NCBI RefSeq assembly: GCF_949628215.1
Contig: NC_134282.1
Location: 20,192,723-20,256,722 of the forward strand
Source of the DNA: Phalacrocorax aristotelis
Taxonomy: Eukaryota; Chordata; Aves; Suliformes; Phalacrocoracidae
Length of the DNA: 64,000 nt
Direction: 5' to 3'
Shown in pieces: positions 14,301 to 26,819 of this stretch. Position 1 is the stretch's first letter, and every line of letters begins with the position of its first letter. The notes beneath the pieces are model-generated. The model was not told where the DNA came from. It was given only the letters and a program-made list of their open reading frames with translations, and made no database searches. Both the position numbers and the translations under genes were made by a program.

Positions 14301-17300
14301 ACATGGTCACAACAGAAATCAGACCTGCGAGTATGGGCGCTTTTTTGCAGAAGGGAGAACAGAAATTATTCTCTAGTCCTACTCTGACCCCATGAAACTG
14401 TGGAAACTCAGTAAATGAGAGGCTTGTGGATATCCAGGATATTCCAGTTAGCACGTTCTAGGATCTGTATCACACTATCTCCTATCGGTGAGTAAATATT
14501 TTCACAAGTTTTTAAAGAAAATAAACCAAAGCACTGTTTTAAGATAGAATCAGAATTGACTGTTTTAAGATCCCAATGCTTGGATGAATATTGCACTAAA
14601 CATACATTTTTTTCCTTGTAAATTCAGCACTGGTAAGTGTCCCCACATGTTCTTAGGCCACAGTGACACTCTCTAGTTAGGAGTTGTGAGGAAGGTTATA
14701 ATGTAAGAAAAATCAATACTGTTATTTTAAAATGTTCAGCCATGAAAGAACAATCAACAGTTGAAAAGACCAGAAACAATCAATTTCAATGAGCAGTTAA
14801 TATTAGGTAACAAGGCAGCATAGAGATAGATAAAGATTAAACTGGTAGGAAAGAATATTTAAAGCATTAATTAGATATACTAGAGCTTAATGCCCCTCAG
14901 AAGAGTTTTTGAAAGAAGGCTCTAGCTCAAAGTTTCACATTCCATTGCAGAATTATATCAATCAAATGGCACATGACAAATGTGACACTGAAAACTATTT
15001 GCTTTTAAAACAATTATAATTTGTTAAGCTAAAGGATATACTGCTGCCTGGATTTTGCAAGAGCATGTAATGACATTTCTTTCCCCCTCTGAAGGTAAAG
15101 TTGTACTCTCCAGAGGAAAGTTACTCACATGCTTAAGTAAATAAGTGCCTAAATCTATGACAAAGTAAATGACATCTTCAAATTAGGATTCCAGGCTGAA
15201 GCTGTCATAACATAGTATGAGACCTTCTTAACGTGAAAGACCTGACTGCCAAAAAGGCAAATGACCCATTTTCTTGTTCAGAAACACCTGGAGTTGTGTA
15301 TCCATTTTGGTTTTAAGATATACATACATATATGAATATATATGTGATATGTCTATTCCTTGTCATGGCAAACTAATTTATTCCTTATTTCAAAGGTTTA
15401 CAAGAGAGTGTCAGAATAGAAATATACCACGAGACTTAAACCTACACAACCCAATCCAAAAAAACACAACAAACTAGCTAATAGCAGGAATCTGGAAAGC
15501 ATCTATAAGGTGCACATTGTAGAAAATGGACCATATTTAAAAGGCGGGAAGAGAGGGAAGGGAGTACTCGAGGCTAGGTTCTCCAAAGTTTTAAAATATT
15601 CTCTGAAATACAGTGGGACAGGTTGACACTGGGCCCTCATTAAGGCTTTGATTTACCTTTGACAGTATCAGACAGGCAATAACAGTTTACCCAGAGATAA
15701 ATCAAAGGTGTATAAAATATTCTCAGTCCAGGGTAAATCTAAAAGGGTGTTTGTCTATGCTAGCACAGCAGTAAATGTACCATTAATTATTCTTCTCAGC
15801 TGTATTATCTAGTGCTCTTCAGTGGAGATACAGTTTGAAGGACAGAGGACACTTTGTCAAAAGCAAAAATCCCAAGTCAGCGTTTTGTCTGATTTCCTAT
15901 TAGTTTGTCATGGAAACAGAACAAAACTTTCCTAAGACATGCCTTGAACTAGTAGAATATATACATTAGGTCCTATATTTCACCCTACTAAGACACTAAA
16001 CAATCTTTCCCTTCCCTAAAACCACTAACCTCCCTTGTCAGAGCATTCATTTACCTTGTGGACATACAGAGAAAGAAAAACCTGAGCAAAAAGCACTACA
16101 TACTCAGTTGTTCTCAGAGGGAGAAGGACAGAAAGGTGATTTATATGTGGTAGAAGTCTGTTAACATAAGCAATAGTATCTCTGTAGAAATTAAATAGGT
16201 GGTAAGAAAGCTTTCTTATGGAAGTATAGAAAGCCTGAGCTCAAATATGCTTTTCTGTATTCCTGAAGGGGAGATTATGCTTAGATTATGCTCACTTGGA
16301 TTAAAACTTGTCAAAATTTGAAATTTCCTTTTGGTACCAAGTCTCAAAATATCATGTGTGTTTGAATTCCTGAACTAGATGGAATCTGAAACTTTTTGGA
16401 AAAAAAAACCCAAATTCTAAAGCATTACTTAGTTAATTTCAAAAAATGTTATTATGAAGGGTTTTCAGCATTTCTCAAACATACATTCAGAGTATTAATT
16501 CAGACAGCGTACTGGAGATTTATACTTCTCTCCATCTATAAAAATAGACCTAAGTGATGAAACAGAGGGGAGCTGCCTAGGATAAATGAAATGCTGGCAA
16601 AAGTACAAGGAAACACACATGATAACTGGTCAAATTCACAGTCCCTGTCAGTCCATAGCATTAAATCCCTGGCACAACTGTGGGCAAGATCATTCCAGTA
16701 TTGACTGTGGTACCTGAAGTACCTGTTTCTGAAGGGCTTATAGTGATATCCTGGTCACACATGAAGACACACATACTCTCACAGGAGTGCGTACAGTGGC
16801 AGGGCAGCCACTGACCTGGTGTTCAGTTGAGATGCCTAGCTGGGCTTTCCCTCAAAGGAGCATTACTGCTCCTCACAGTAATGCTGCAAACCCAAAAGGG
16901 TGCTGCAAGATGCTCTACATGGGGTATTCAGGGGCTTGCGTAAGCTTAAATTACCCTTTTAGTTGTTGATTTTCAGTTCTTTGACACTGTGTACAGTACT
17001 ACAATTTTTTCCCTGCTGACTGCTGCTGCCCAAGGAGTAGAAGTCCAGTTTTTGTTGAGGCTGATGGCATTGCTTGCATACTTGAGTACCCTGAACAGGC
17101 TGGATCTCAGTTCAGAAATTTCCTTTCTTATTCTGTAGCACCACCAGATTGATATCTTTCAGGAAGTTAGGCCAGAGGTTCTGCCACCATGGTCAGGAGA
17201 GAGATGGCCAAAGCACAGCAGGGAAGTCTTACTGATGGTGAGTGTGGGCATTGTAACTTGAACAGTTGAGAAGATGAAGCAACACTTCCACATTTTATGT

Positions 17301-20300
17301 GGTTATAGCAGCACAGCAACAATGTATACTGGGAGGCCCAAACATTTTCCTCTGGTGCGCTCATTCTTCTGAGTCAGCCTATAGTTTTTATTCCTGCTTG
17401 AGTTGCTTAAACTGCTTGGAAAAAACACAAGAGAGGACTCACGTCCATACTGTTCTGAAACCTCTTGATCTTCATGTCAGTCTAGAACAGCATCTGCTCC
17501 TGCTGTCTCCAGAAACTAGCATCCAGGGGGTGATAGCACAGACCTGGGTATCCACAACCTTGCAGCCTGCCAAGAATTAATCACGACAACATTTTGCATG
17601 GAGGGGTGATCATGGCTCCACTCCCTAATCCTGTTATTCCCAATGACATGGCACGTACCACCACACTCCAGATTGCCACAGACACTTGCAGTGGGGACAC
17701 TGGAGTGCCACCATCTTTCCTGCAGCTCACTGCCATGCTATTCAACAAGCCAGGCAGTGCCCAGCCAGTCAAACACGTACCACATGGAATAACTCATCCT
17801 GTCATCTTATTCCATATACAATTTTTGTCACCACATCTCACACACAGGGTAAGAGCCAGGAAAAGAAAGTGCTCATTTCAGACTACTTGGATGGGCCTTA
17901 TACTTCAGCAGAAATTGTGACAAAATTCTCAAATGCTCATGGACCTAAAAGTCAGGCAGAAACTGAATACCTCCTCCTGCTCAGCCAAGGACATCTCAGC
18001 CTCTTTAAACTGGAAAAATTAACACACTAGAGATTCATTTGTTGTGTTTACAAGAACAGTAAAAATCCTGAAGAACTTGGGAAAGAAAAGAACCATTTGG
18101 TGGAAGCCGGATTCCACAGGAGTTATTTTGGATATCACCAGCCAGCTGGAGGCAGGGGAAGGCTGATTTTCCACTGCCCTGCACCTTGTAGAATCATTTA
18201 CACTCCTCAAGTGGATGTTAAAATGTTACAGACACTAACAGCACCATTTAACACCCACTTTGCAGAGGTGTTAATGTCTAAACAAAGTATAAGGTCATGG
18301 AGAGTAGGCCCAGAGATATTCAATTAAGAGCAATTGCTGAGGAAGTGCAGGCTCCTCTCCTCCAGGGCACTTCCCACTACTTCTCCAAACAGGAGCTTTT
18401 ATGTGGGGGCATGCTGCGAAGGTTATAAAAACCAGTTCAGAGGAGATTACCTTTTGGTGAGCGTCCCGTGTGCTGGAGAGCTACGTCCCCATGTCCTCCC
18501 CTTGTCACAAGCAGCGACTGTGAGACATCCCACAGTGCTTTGCCTTCTGCCAACCCAGCCAGCCATGGATCCATCCCCACAGAGCACCACTACGCTGCTG
18601 TGATCCCCTAAAATGAGAGCATGGGAGGGAGGTACAGCAGGCGTGACTGACCCAGCAGCCTGTCAGCCCAAAGCCTGCCAGGTGCACCTGAGTGAGAGGC
18701 GGGACTGGAGCAGCACAAGGAGCTCAGCCTGTGCCAAGCACTGGACTGGCCGAGCAGTGACCTGGCAAAGTGTTGGTCTTGCCAGTTGAAGACCAGAGAT
18801 CCAGCTGCTGCCTCACCTCAGAGAGCTCCGGCGGTTTCTGCCTGCCCCTGCCATGGCGGGGCACTCTCCGAAGACATGGGGCAGCCTCTTGGATGCTGAA
18901 CCCTGAGGGAGGCTCCCCCCTGGTGGCTGGGCAGTGCAGGCATGCTCTTCCTCAGGGCAGAGCTGGTTATTGAGGAACAAAGGATGTCAGCTGCAAGAGT
19001 GGTGAGAAACCCCAAGAGCGAGGAGCAGCCAGTGCAGCCAACCTGCTGCCATGCCTTATCTGGGAAACGGACCCCACCTGGAAAATGCAGAAATGACCCA
19101 GATCACTGCAGGGGCACTGCGGCCTGGCCTTGCTGCCTCAGGGGCTTCCTTGTACTAGAGACTGTAAAGTTTAGCATTTACCACCAAATTCTCAGTCGCT
19201 TCCACTGCCATTCTTTCTCACCCCTGGAGCATGCACCCCAACCCTTGACATGCAAGGTGGCAGAGGGTCCTGGCCCTCCTGGTGGGGCCATCAGCCTGGG
19301 GGCTGCAAGATGCTGCCCCCATTCTCCTCCAAACGAGACCTGCTGTGGTCTCACGGAGATGGGAGGGAGGCAGCATTCGGGCTGCCGCTGCCTCCCGTCA
19401 CCTGCGTGGTCGCTGGGAGCAGGTATGGGGCTGAGGCGGCCAGTGGCCCACCAGCCTCTGCCCTCACATCAGCGGTCTGCAGGGCTGATGCATTGTGGGT
19501 TCAGTCCTAGCTACCAGGAGGGTGTTGGAGACCAAGGGTTTATCTCCTTTTTTTTCTCTTATCTTTTAAATTCATATTGTATCTCCTGTTATAAAGGTCT
19601 AGTCAAGTATTATTGCTGGATTTTGATCAAGTGAGGCTGCTGAATTAAAGGCCTGGTCATGCCACAAACAAGTGTGATGCTGCTGGCCTCCAGAGCTCAA
19701 AAGTAATCCAGCTCCCTCAGCCATCAGACCCCAGGATCCTGTCTTCTCCCCAAAATTTGACCAACAATACTGCGATTTTGGCCTGTCTCTGGAGTCCCTC
19801 TCCCCCTGTCCCTGTGCTCCCAGCTAGGACACAAATGTAGCCCACTTTTCCACACGTGCTCAGGAGGGCTGGCTTGGCGCGTGGGTGTGACAGGTTTTTT
19901 ATGCTGCTCACATCAGCCTGTTCCCTTCTCAAAATCTGCTTTCTACCTCAGCAGCACAGTCAGATATTTTCCTGGACGATTTGCCCTCCACACCCTCCTC
20001 CCGGTGCCCCAGCTCCTTGGTAGCTGCTGTGAGCTCCTGGCAGTTTTGCCACCACCATTCCCTCTCTCTGTTTCACTGCCCCCAGCACAGGGGCCAAGGC
20101 AGGCTGCAGGAAGCGGGCAGGTCCGCACTTGGTACCTTGCCAGAGTGAAGCTCCTGGTCTTCTCCACCTGCTTCCTTGGGGTCTGCGGAGGTAGGCAGAG
20201 CTCCTCTTGAGCCATCATCATGGGTTCATCATGGTGCAGGAGTTACACAGGACAGAGATGAAAGCTGAGGGAGAATGTTTATGGGAAAATTTGTACTTAG

Positions 20301-22979
20301 TTTTACTACACATAATTTAATTTCCTCCTGGCACGTGCTGATGTCCTGCCAGCTGCAGTCAGAGAACCCGTCCCCTAGCACCACTCTTCCTATTCCTCCA
20401 CCCAAAGTTTGTTTTCGGGCAAGGATGTTTGGGACCAGGAGAAATGTGGGCATCAGTCCTGGCTTTGCTGCCCACCAACTGCAGCTTCTCAGTACCTCTG
20501 TGTTTTTTCAACACCTTTTAGCCACTTCTGAATCCCTCCATGATATTTGCTGTGTATACACTGAGAACTGCATTGATAAATGCTATCCTCAAAATAAAAT
20601 CGATGGTGGTTCCTGCTCCTGCTCTCTTTGTATGTTTTTGTAAGGGTTAGAGAGTGTAGAGCCAGCTAAGAACAGCGGAGGGAGAGCACAACATTAACAG
20701 GAACAAAAGCCGACAGGGGAACTCTCATTGTACCTACAAATGTATTTCCCAAAGCACACCATGAAAGAAAGGATTAAGACAGAAAGACAGGAGACAAACA
20801 AAGCTGAAAATATGCCACAGGTGGGGAGAACACTAAAACCACCACCCACCCCAGTGCCAAATATCTCAGTTAAATGGTGACAGGTGTGTGATTTTGTTTT
20901 AAAAGCAAAACCTCACTATAAAAGAGATGTTGGCAGGTTTAGAAAATAAATGCCAAATGTGTTCAGTCTTGCCTTTGAGCAGTGTTTCTTTTCAGTTGCC
21001 TTTCATTTTTGTAAATTTTATTTAGTTTCTTGCAGTTCCCTTGCCAGCTCTGTCAGCGCTGGCGGTAGATCTGAGAGATGTTGGCCCATCTCTCCTCTAA
21101 CTGCTGCTCAACTTCTCTGCTTTGCTCAAGGCAGGTTACTTGTTCCCAAGCAAGACAGGCCCCTGTGTGCTTTAATTGCTTCACAGCCACTCTGGCACCA
21201 GCTAAGGTCACTCTGAGTGACTGTGGCTGACAAACAGCAGTAACTCCAGCCAGTGTTATTGTGATGGGTTTTAAAATGCAAAAGAAGCAGAGACCCAAGA
21301 CAGAACATTGCAGGCACCTTTCCACTTTTAAATAAACTTAGGGCAAATACAAGTGTAAAACTCAACCATTGCTTTTTATGGTCTTGACTCCTTTTAATTT
21401 AAAGCTCTTCTGTTTAAGAAACAATGGCACAGAGAAAGTGTTTCTGCAGTGGCAAAGAAAGTGAATATGCGTATTTCAAATACAGAAAAATCTGAATTTG
21501 CCCCAGATTTATGCTCTCTGCTGCATTTGGCAATCCTCCCCTTTCATTCCTTCTCTGGTTCAGGTACAGCTGTCTCCAGCAGCAGTCAGGCATGGTATGG
21601 GGATGGAGGTGGAGGTTGGAAGTCATCCTGGAATGTCTTTAGAAATGAACACAGGACATGGACACAGTCCTGGACACAGTACTTCATGAACTGTCCCACT
21701 GAAGAGAACAGACAACAATCTGACTCTTAAACTGACCGAATCTCTTTTCCTCTTTTAGGCCTGGAACAATCTCTGTAAAACCTTGTCCTGTTCATTTCTA
21801 GTCATCCCTATAGGATTTCCTTATGAAACATGGAGCCTGGGACAAAAGGCTGGCGCTTGCTTTGGAGGGTGAGTCACTCTGAACAGCCATGCCAGGGGCT
21901 GGGGAGGGGAAGAGGAGCATAAAGAGGTAGCAAAGCTCTTCAGCCATTGTACGGGCCCTGGCAATGGGGTTGCTGCTGAGGAGAGAGAGGCTGCGCCTGG
22001 GGGAAAGCACATGGCTCCTGGGGCAGGGAAGCACTTGGAAAGCACTTTCTGAATCATCTGCAACCTGACTTAGAACCAGCTCCTGCAGAAGACAACCAAA
22101 AAATTTCCACTAGTTCACTTATGCATACAGAGCTGTACAAACATGGATAGTACCGTTTTTGCATATTAAAGGCAGCTTTTTCCACGAAGGGAGAGAAATT
22201 TGGTCTAAGTGCTACAGCAAGAGCATTACTGTTTCTTACTGTGTTCTTTATTACCTACTTGCCTACTTGTGCTTTTTAATCCTTTTAAAATTACAAACTG
22301 TCTTCTAAAAAAAAAATAGGGGGGAGATTCTCTCAGTCACAGCATCCACATTGCAAACTTTAACAAAAAAACAGAAAGTATTGAAAAACTATGCATTGGA
22401 AGATGAGTATCATTTGCAAGGTTGTCCAGATCCTTTTCTTTCCTCACAGGCCCAGTCCTGTCCCCTCCTCCCACTGTGGAATTCCTCTGTAAGGACAGGG
22501 TTTTGCATCCCGATGGGAGTAAAGCTTCTGCCTGGAAACACAGTAGATTATACTGACTATTAAGAAGGCTTTTTTTTTTTGAGCTTTATGGAGGGCATGA
22601 GAGGTCCCTCTCTCTCTTGTGGATATTCTGCAAATGAGATACTTGAAGGAGGGTGGTTGAAGTGAGCATCTTCCATCCCAAACTGTGAAAGGTACTTATA
22701 GAAAAAATTCTGTCTGCTCTTCAGAGAAATCTTATTCTAAGGATTTAGTTGAGGATGGCATTCACTCATGGTGTTAGATGCAACCAGGCACGACTTGCAA
22801 ATATTAACCTATTAAAGCAATTCATTCATTTCCTCCAGCAAATGATGCGATTAAAAATGTGCCTAGGGAATGTTATAAATACACATCTATGACGTGACTT
22901 TTCTTCCTAGGAATCTCTGGCTAATCCCTAGTGAATAACCCAGCTCTAAACTGGAACCATCAAATGAAAATGAACAGCC
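11357..22979. other. Intergenic, mixed composition, no gene recognised
   Basis: This interval separates the solo LTR from the probable 3' end of the minus-strand gene. Base composition shifts from AT-rich to GC-rich at about 18330-20240, with CpGs clustered near 19320-19480. The longest frame (18942-19634, plus, 230 codons) is Pro/Cys/His-rich and shows no domain, and no splice pattern supports it. I searched the six-frame translations for the Ly6/uPAR-type cysteine pattern of LYPD1, a downstream neighbour of NCKAP5 in mammals, and did not find it. A GC-rich repeat candidate at 12122-12430 is listed separately. Confidence 0.55.
12122..12430 (-). repeat. Candidate old LTR-like or unclassified repeat
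   Basis: A sharply bounded GC-rich island in AT-rich surroundings. Read on the minus strand it has CCTATTTAAG, a TATA-like box, near 12343-12352, followed by a long stretch rich in CCTG/CTGG words such as CTGATCTGGGCCCT. CpG-poor, CCTG-rich sequence downstream of a TATA-like box resembles the 3' part of some reptile and bird LTRs. No TG...CA termini or target-site duplication could be fixed. The frames through it (12103-12468 and 12122-12367, minus) are Ser/Pro/Leu-rich and not gene-like. Confidence 0.3.
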
Positions 22980-23000
22980 AAATATTTTAAACTATTGCTT

Positions 23001-23006
23001 TTTATT
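23001..23006 (-). terminator. Candidate distal poly(A) signal of the NCKAP5-like gene
   Basis: AATAAA on the minus strand. About 20 bases further along that strand is a T/G-rich element around TGGCTGTTCATTTTCATTTG, which would serve as the downstream element for cleavage near 22980. It is the best-supported of several AATAAA hexamers in the probable UTR because its downstream context is the most typical. Confidence 0.45.
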
Positions 23007-23939
23007 GTAATTACACCGGAGCACAAATAAATAAGCACTAAATTATTGTAAAATATTGTCAATGCACTAAAGGAAGCAGAATTGATCTTCAAACAACATC
23101 TTATTACTTCAGAAGTATCAAAGTACATTTAATTACATCTTACCTAAAAAAATCAAGTACAAAAATGAAAAGAAAATTAATATGTATTTATACTGTGTAT
23201 ATAGAAACGGCTAATAATATGATTACAGTTAGCCTCTAGCTACTCCTTACTCCTACACAATCTCAGGCACATACCTGACAATTTCTAATGAAATATGAAA
23301 AAAAGCAACATGACATTCAATTTCAAGATATTGGTAAATGTATCACATTGGAATGAACACAGAATGATCTCATTTTATTTAAAAACCCTGTCATTTAAAA
23401 ACATAGTGCTGTTGTCCACTTAAAAATAAACAACCCAAACCAAAAAACCCCATACCATTTTATACCATTTGCTTTAATTTGTCAAAAGGAGCAATAAAGT
23501 AGACATACATTGGCTAATATACGTAAACACATTTTTAGTGCAAGAATAACAAGACCTGTGACTTTACTGTGCTTTCTTGAAATCACAGTGCACTTTACAC
23601 AAATTGCTACACTATAATGTTTAACTTCAGGAGTTTAAAGCAAAATAAGTGCATACCAAACAATTTCATATATACAGTCTTTGTAAGTGTGTGTATATAT
23701 GTGATCTGTATGTATATACAGATTGCATATTTATACAGACTACAGCTTTAATGACCATGTGTAACTAAGCACTGTCATTCACCCTGTGACACAGAAACTG
23801 CTGAGACAATAGGTGATGTAAAAAATGTTTAACAGCGTTTTGATGGCACGCTCGTGGCAGTACGATGCACCTTTTACTCGAGCGATGGGGTGGGCCAGCA
23901 GTCACAGGCAGGACTATGGCGCATGTCTTGCTCTGGCTC

Positions 23940-24060
23940 TGTCTGTGACCTTTGGAAACTGCTCCGCCGGAGCCTCACTTCCCTCCTCTGTAAAATGATT
24001 CTCGCAAGCGTGAGGTTTAGTTCGCATTTCTAAAGTGCTTTGAAGGTAAGTGCTAAGTTA
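23940..24060 (+). mobile_element. MIR-like (CORE-SINE) relic
   Basis: Several words in order match the MIR consensus as I recall it: TGTGACCTTTGG (tRNA-unrelated core region), AGCCTCACTTCCCTCCTCTGTAAAATGA, GCGTGAGGTTTAGTTCG, and TAAAGTGCTTTGAAGGTAAGTGCTAAGTTAT. Their order and spacing fit one insertion of about 120 bp or more. MIR elements were active early in amniote evolution, so a relic in a bird is an ancient insertion. It lies antisense within the probable 3' UTR of the minus-strand gene. RepeatMasker would settle this. Confidence 0.6.
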
Positions 24061-24935
24061 TATTCTATTTTTTCATGTACTGTTGCACTTAAAAGAAAAA
24101 GCCATTGTTTCCATGGGATACAATGGAGGTCTGGAAGCACATGGGCAGTTATTAGGAAGGACAACATAAACAGTGTTGAGCAATAAAAGCAAAACAAGGA
24201 GTGGTTTTATGGTGGGTTAAGTGTACAAGCAAGCCTGCTTAGGACAAGAATGCTTCAATTCCCTGATCATTATTCCTAGTATGTATCGATATGAAAAGGA
24301 CACAATATGAACAAACATTATTAAACACGTAACTGTTTATATTAATGTTTGCCTTCCCCCAAAGGGCCTGGCACTGCACCGCCTGGGTGTACCCACGGGT
24401 CTGGGCTGCAAAACCGATGCTTCAGTAGTAGTGGTTTTAAAATAATTGCTCCAGGAAGAGACCAGTGCAGAGAAGGAGTATCAAGACTGACTAAACGCTG
24501 GCTTTCATTTTGTCACCAAAGACTTAATGCAGTTGGGGGAAAGGGTTGAGCTAAGTATTTCACACATGGTTATGAAAAATTCTTCTCTGGCCACGTAACA
24601 AAGAAGACAGATCATAAACACTTTCTGAATAATGAACCTGTTATCTCAACAGATTTCTCACGACCAACAAGTCGTCTTCTTTCCAGCAGATTCTGGAACT
24701 TTGTGAGATCTCTGGGGTTTTTCTTCTGCCATTTTCTTTCTTTAAAAAAAAAAGAGAATAAGCAGAATATACAGTTGGTGTCTTTTGGATGTAACATGTA
24801 TTCAAAGATTCCTTCACAGCCTCTGGGTTTTTTCATGTCTTCTGTCATTTTGGCTGTGAGGGGCTCTTTAAATCTGCATTTCAATTGCCTACCCATTCCA
24901 GCCACTGTATATTTGTAACATACACCAATATTTAA

Positions 24936-25076
24936 TGTATGTGGGTATATACGTATGCACACATCTATGAGTATATATATAAAGATACATGCATATATAC
25001 ATATATATGTGTGTACACATATGCATATATACATATACAGTAATGCTAATATACATACACACATATAAACACACAC
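24936..25076. repeat. Imperfect (TA)/(CA)/(CATA) microsatellite
   Basis: Mixed TATG, TATA, CATA and CACA units alternate purine and pyrimidine almost throughout. It lies in the probable 3' UTR. The Tyr/Ile/Cys-rich minus-strand frames here (24612-25076 and 24889-25074) are translations of the repeat. Confidence 0.85.
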
Positions 25077-26819
25077 TTTCTCTTTTACAGAAATCTCAGT
25101 TTGGACATCAAAATATACATTAGTTAGTTAGTTATAAAATATTTTAAAACTTTATTTCAGAGGCTGAAAAGAAAATACTACTGATAAAGCATTACTCAAA
25201 CTCAAACTTCAGCAATATAGATTACAAAAACCTTCTAAAATTTGTTATTTTTGGTTTTTTTGATCAGCAATTACAGCTGTGGCAATGCTGTCAGTACAAT
25301 TTCAAAGAAAAGCCAATATAACAAGAAGTTTCAAACAACACACCTTTTCTTCTCGGCGAATATAATATTAACATGATTGTTTTAAAGAGGGACTTCTGTG
25401 CTACCAAACTTCAGACACATAGATAGAAATTTAAATATACAAAATATATGCCATAGATCTTTTTTTTCCCTACTTCACAGCAGTACAAGTTTCCCTCGTT
25501 CTCAACAGATCCTTTTGGAAGATATTTCACCGCATGGATTTCACCCTCATAATCAGCATAAGCCATCTCTTTCTCCCGTTAAAACCAGGAGGTCATAATT
25601 CTTTGGTCATGACATAATATTCTGTTAAAATGGGTGTAATATAATACAGGATTGCAAGCCAATTACAGAAGCAGCCAGGAAGAAGCATACCCAGGAGAAT
25701 GTGTTACGTGGGCCTCTGCTTCAAAACCGCATGAAATCAAGAGGGATTTCCCTACTGGCTTTCAAGGGGTCTGAATTCCAGCCTTTATAAATAACACCAG
25801 GAAATCTGACACAGCGTAAAGTAAGGATGTGTTGCTGGATTTAAAAATAATAAACATGTAAACAGATTTTGTTGCCTTTATTTCTGGACCAAAGACAAAT
25901 GTGGACAGGAACTGTGGCTGCAGTGCCACTGCCTTAACCTGCTAAGCGACGGGGTCTCTCCATCATGGGCTGTACAATGCTTAGTCACAGTGAACCATGG
26001 TCTCTGCTAGTCAGCTGAATATAACGAAGGAAGAGGTTCTTTGCAGGCTTTTCTGCAGAAAATTTTGTTTCTTGGCCAAATAATTTTAGTAACTGATTCA
26101 TATAAAATCAAGGGCAATTTGTCTGATGAACTTTATGGGAAAACTGATGCAGAACAATTCATATTTTAAATGCAACTTGGGCACCCACGCTAAATACGTT
26201 TATTTGCATTGCTTGCAGTTTTGCTGTTTCCTACCAGAACTCTCTCCTTTGTCCAGCCCTCCCCCCCAAAGCTACGGACACCTAACGAGTACGACTCTAG
26301 GTAACTTCTACAGCCCTAGCACCAAGTTGTTTTGCACATTGTCCTGTTCAACAAAACGTACAACCGCATGCTTTTGTACAGAGGCCAAACCTAGGCAGGT
26401 AAGAGAAATAAAATGGTGGCAGCAGGGGAGGGGAGGAACATTAGAATACCACATAGAAAATAGGTAATAAACCAATATAACAGTAACATTATATAGTAAA
26501 ATTCTTCATAAATTTTTGAATTTTTATATATATATTTAAACAGTGTATTAGTTTGGATGTTTTCAATATATTGGCGAAATATTTACATTTTCATATCTTC
26601 TGGATCCAAAAAAATCCTGGATAAATATGTATACCTTAATCCAGTCAGAAACTTAAATCTCTCTCTTGATTGACAGGTGAGCACTGTATCGGTGTGGTTT
26701 TTTTCCTAGGAAGTCCACCACCTGCAGCTAAGTCTTAGGTTAGAGCCTTTGCCTTATTAAGAAAGCAGGCTACCTGTGCATGGAGCAACACAGTGGAGAG
26801 GGCGTCCTCCACACGCCTG

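Larger units (their letters stand above)
22980..26819 (-). other. Probable 3' UTR of the NCKAP5-like gene
   Basis: This AT-rich interval follows the stop codon at 26822-26820 on the minus strand. A minus-strand AATAAA (plus TTTATT, 23001-23006) is followed by a U/G-rich stretch, as expected for cleavage near 22980. Earlier candidate signals lie at 25877-25882 and 25151-25156, so shorter forms are possible. The interval contains a MIR-like SINE (23940-24060), a TA/CA repeat (24936-25076) and a short perfect stem-loop (23704-23723). It has no long coding-like frame: the 154-codon frame at 24612-25076 is made largely of the TA/CA repeat. The extent is inferred from signals and composition, not from transcript data. 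Confidence 0.5.

Noticed and set aside
18942..19634. 230-codon plus-strand open frame
   Set aside because: Longest frame in the window, but it is Pro/Cys/His-rich with no domain or splice context and lies in a GC-rich zone where long frames arise by chance.
24612..25076. 154-codon minus-strand frame rich in Tyr, Ile and Cys
   Set aside because: Mostly a translation of the TA/CA microsatellite; lies in the probable 3' UTR.
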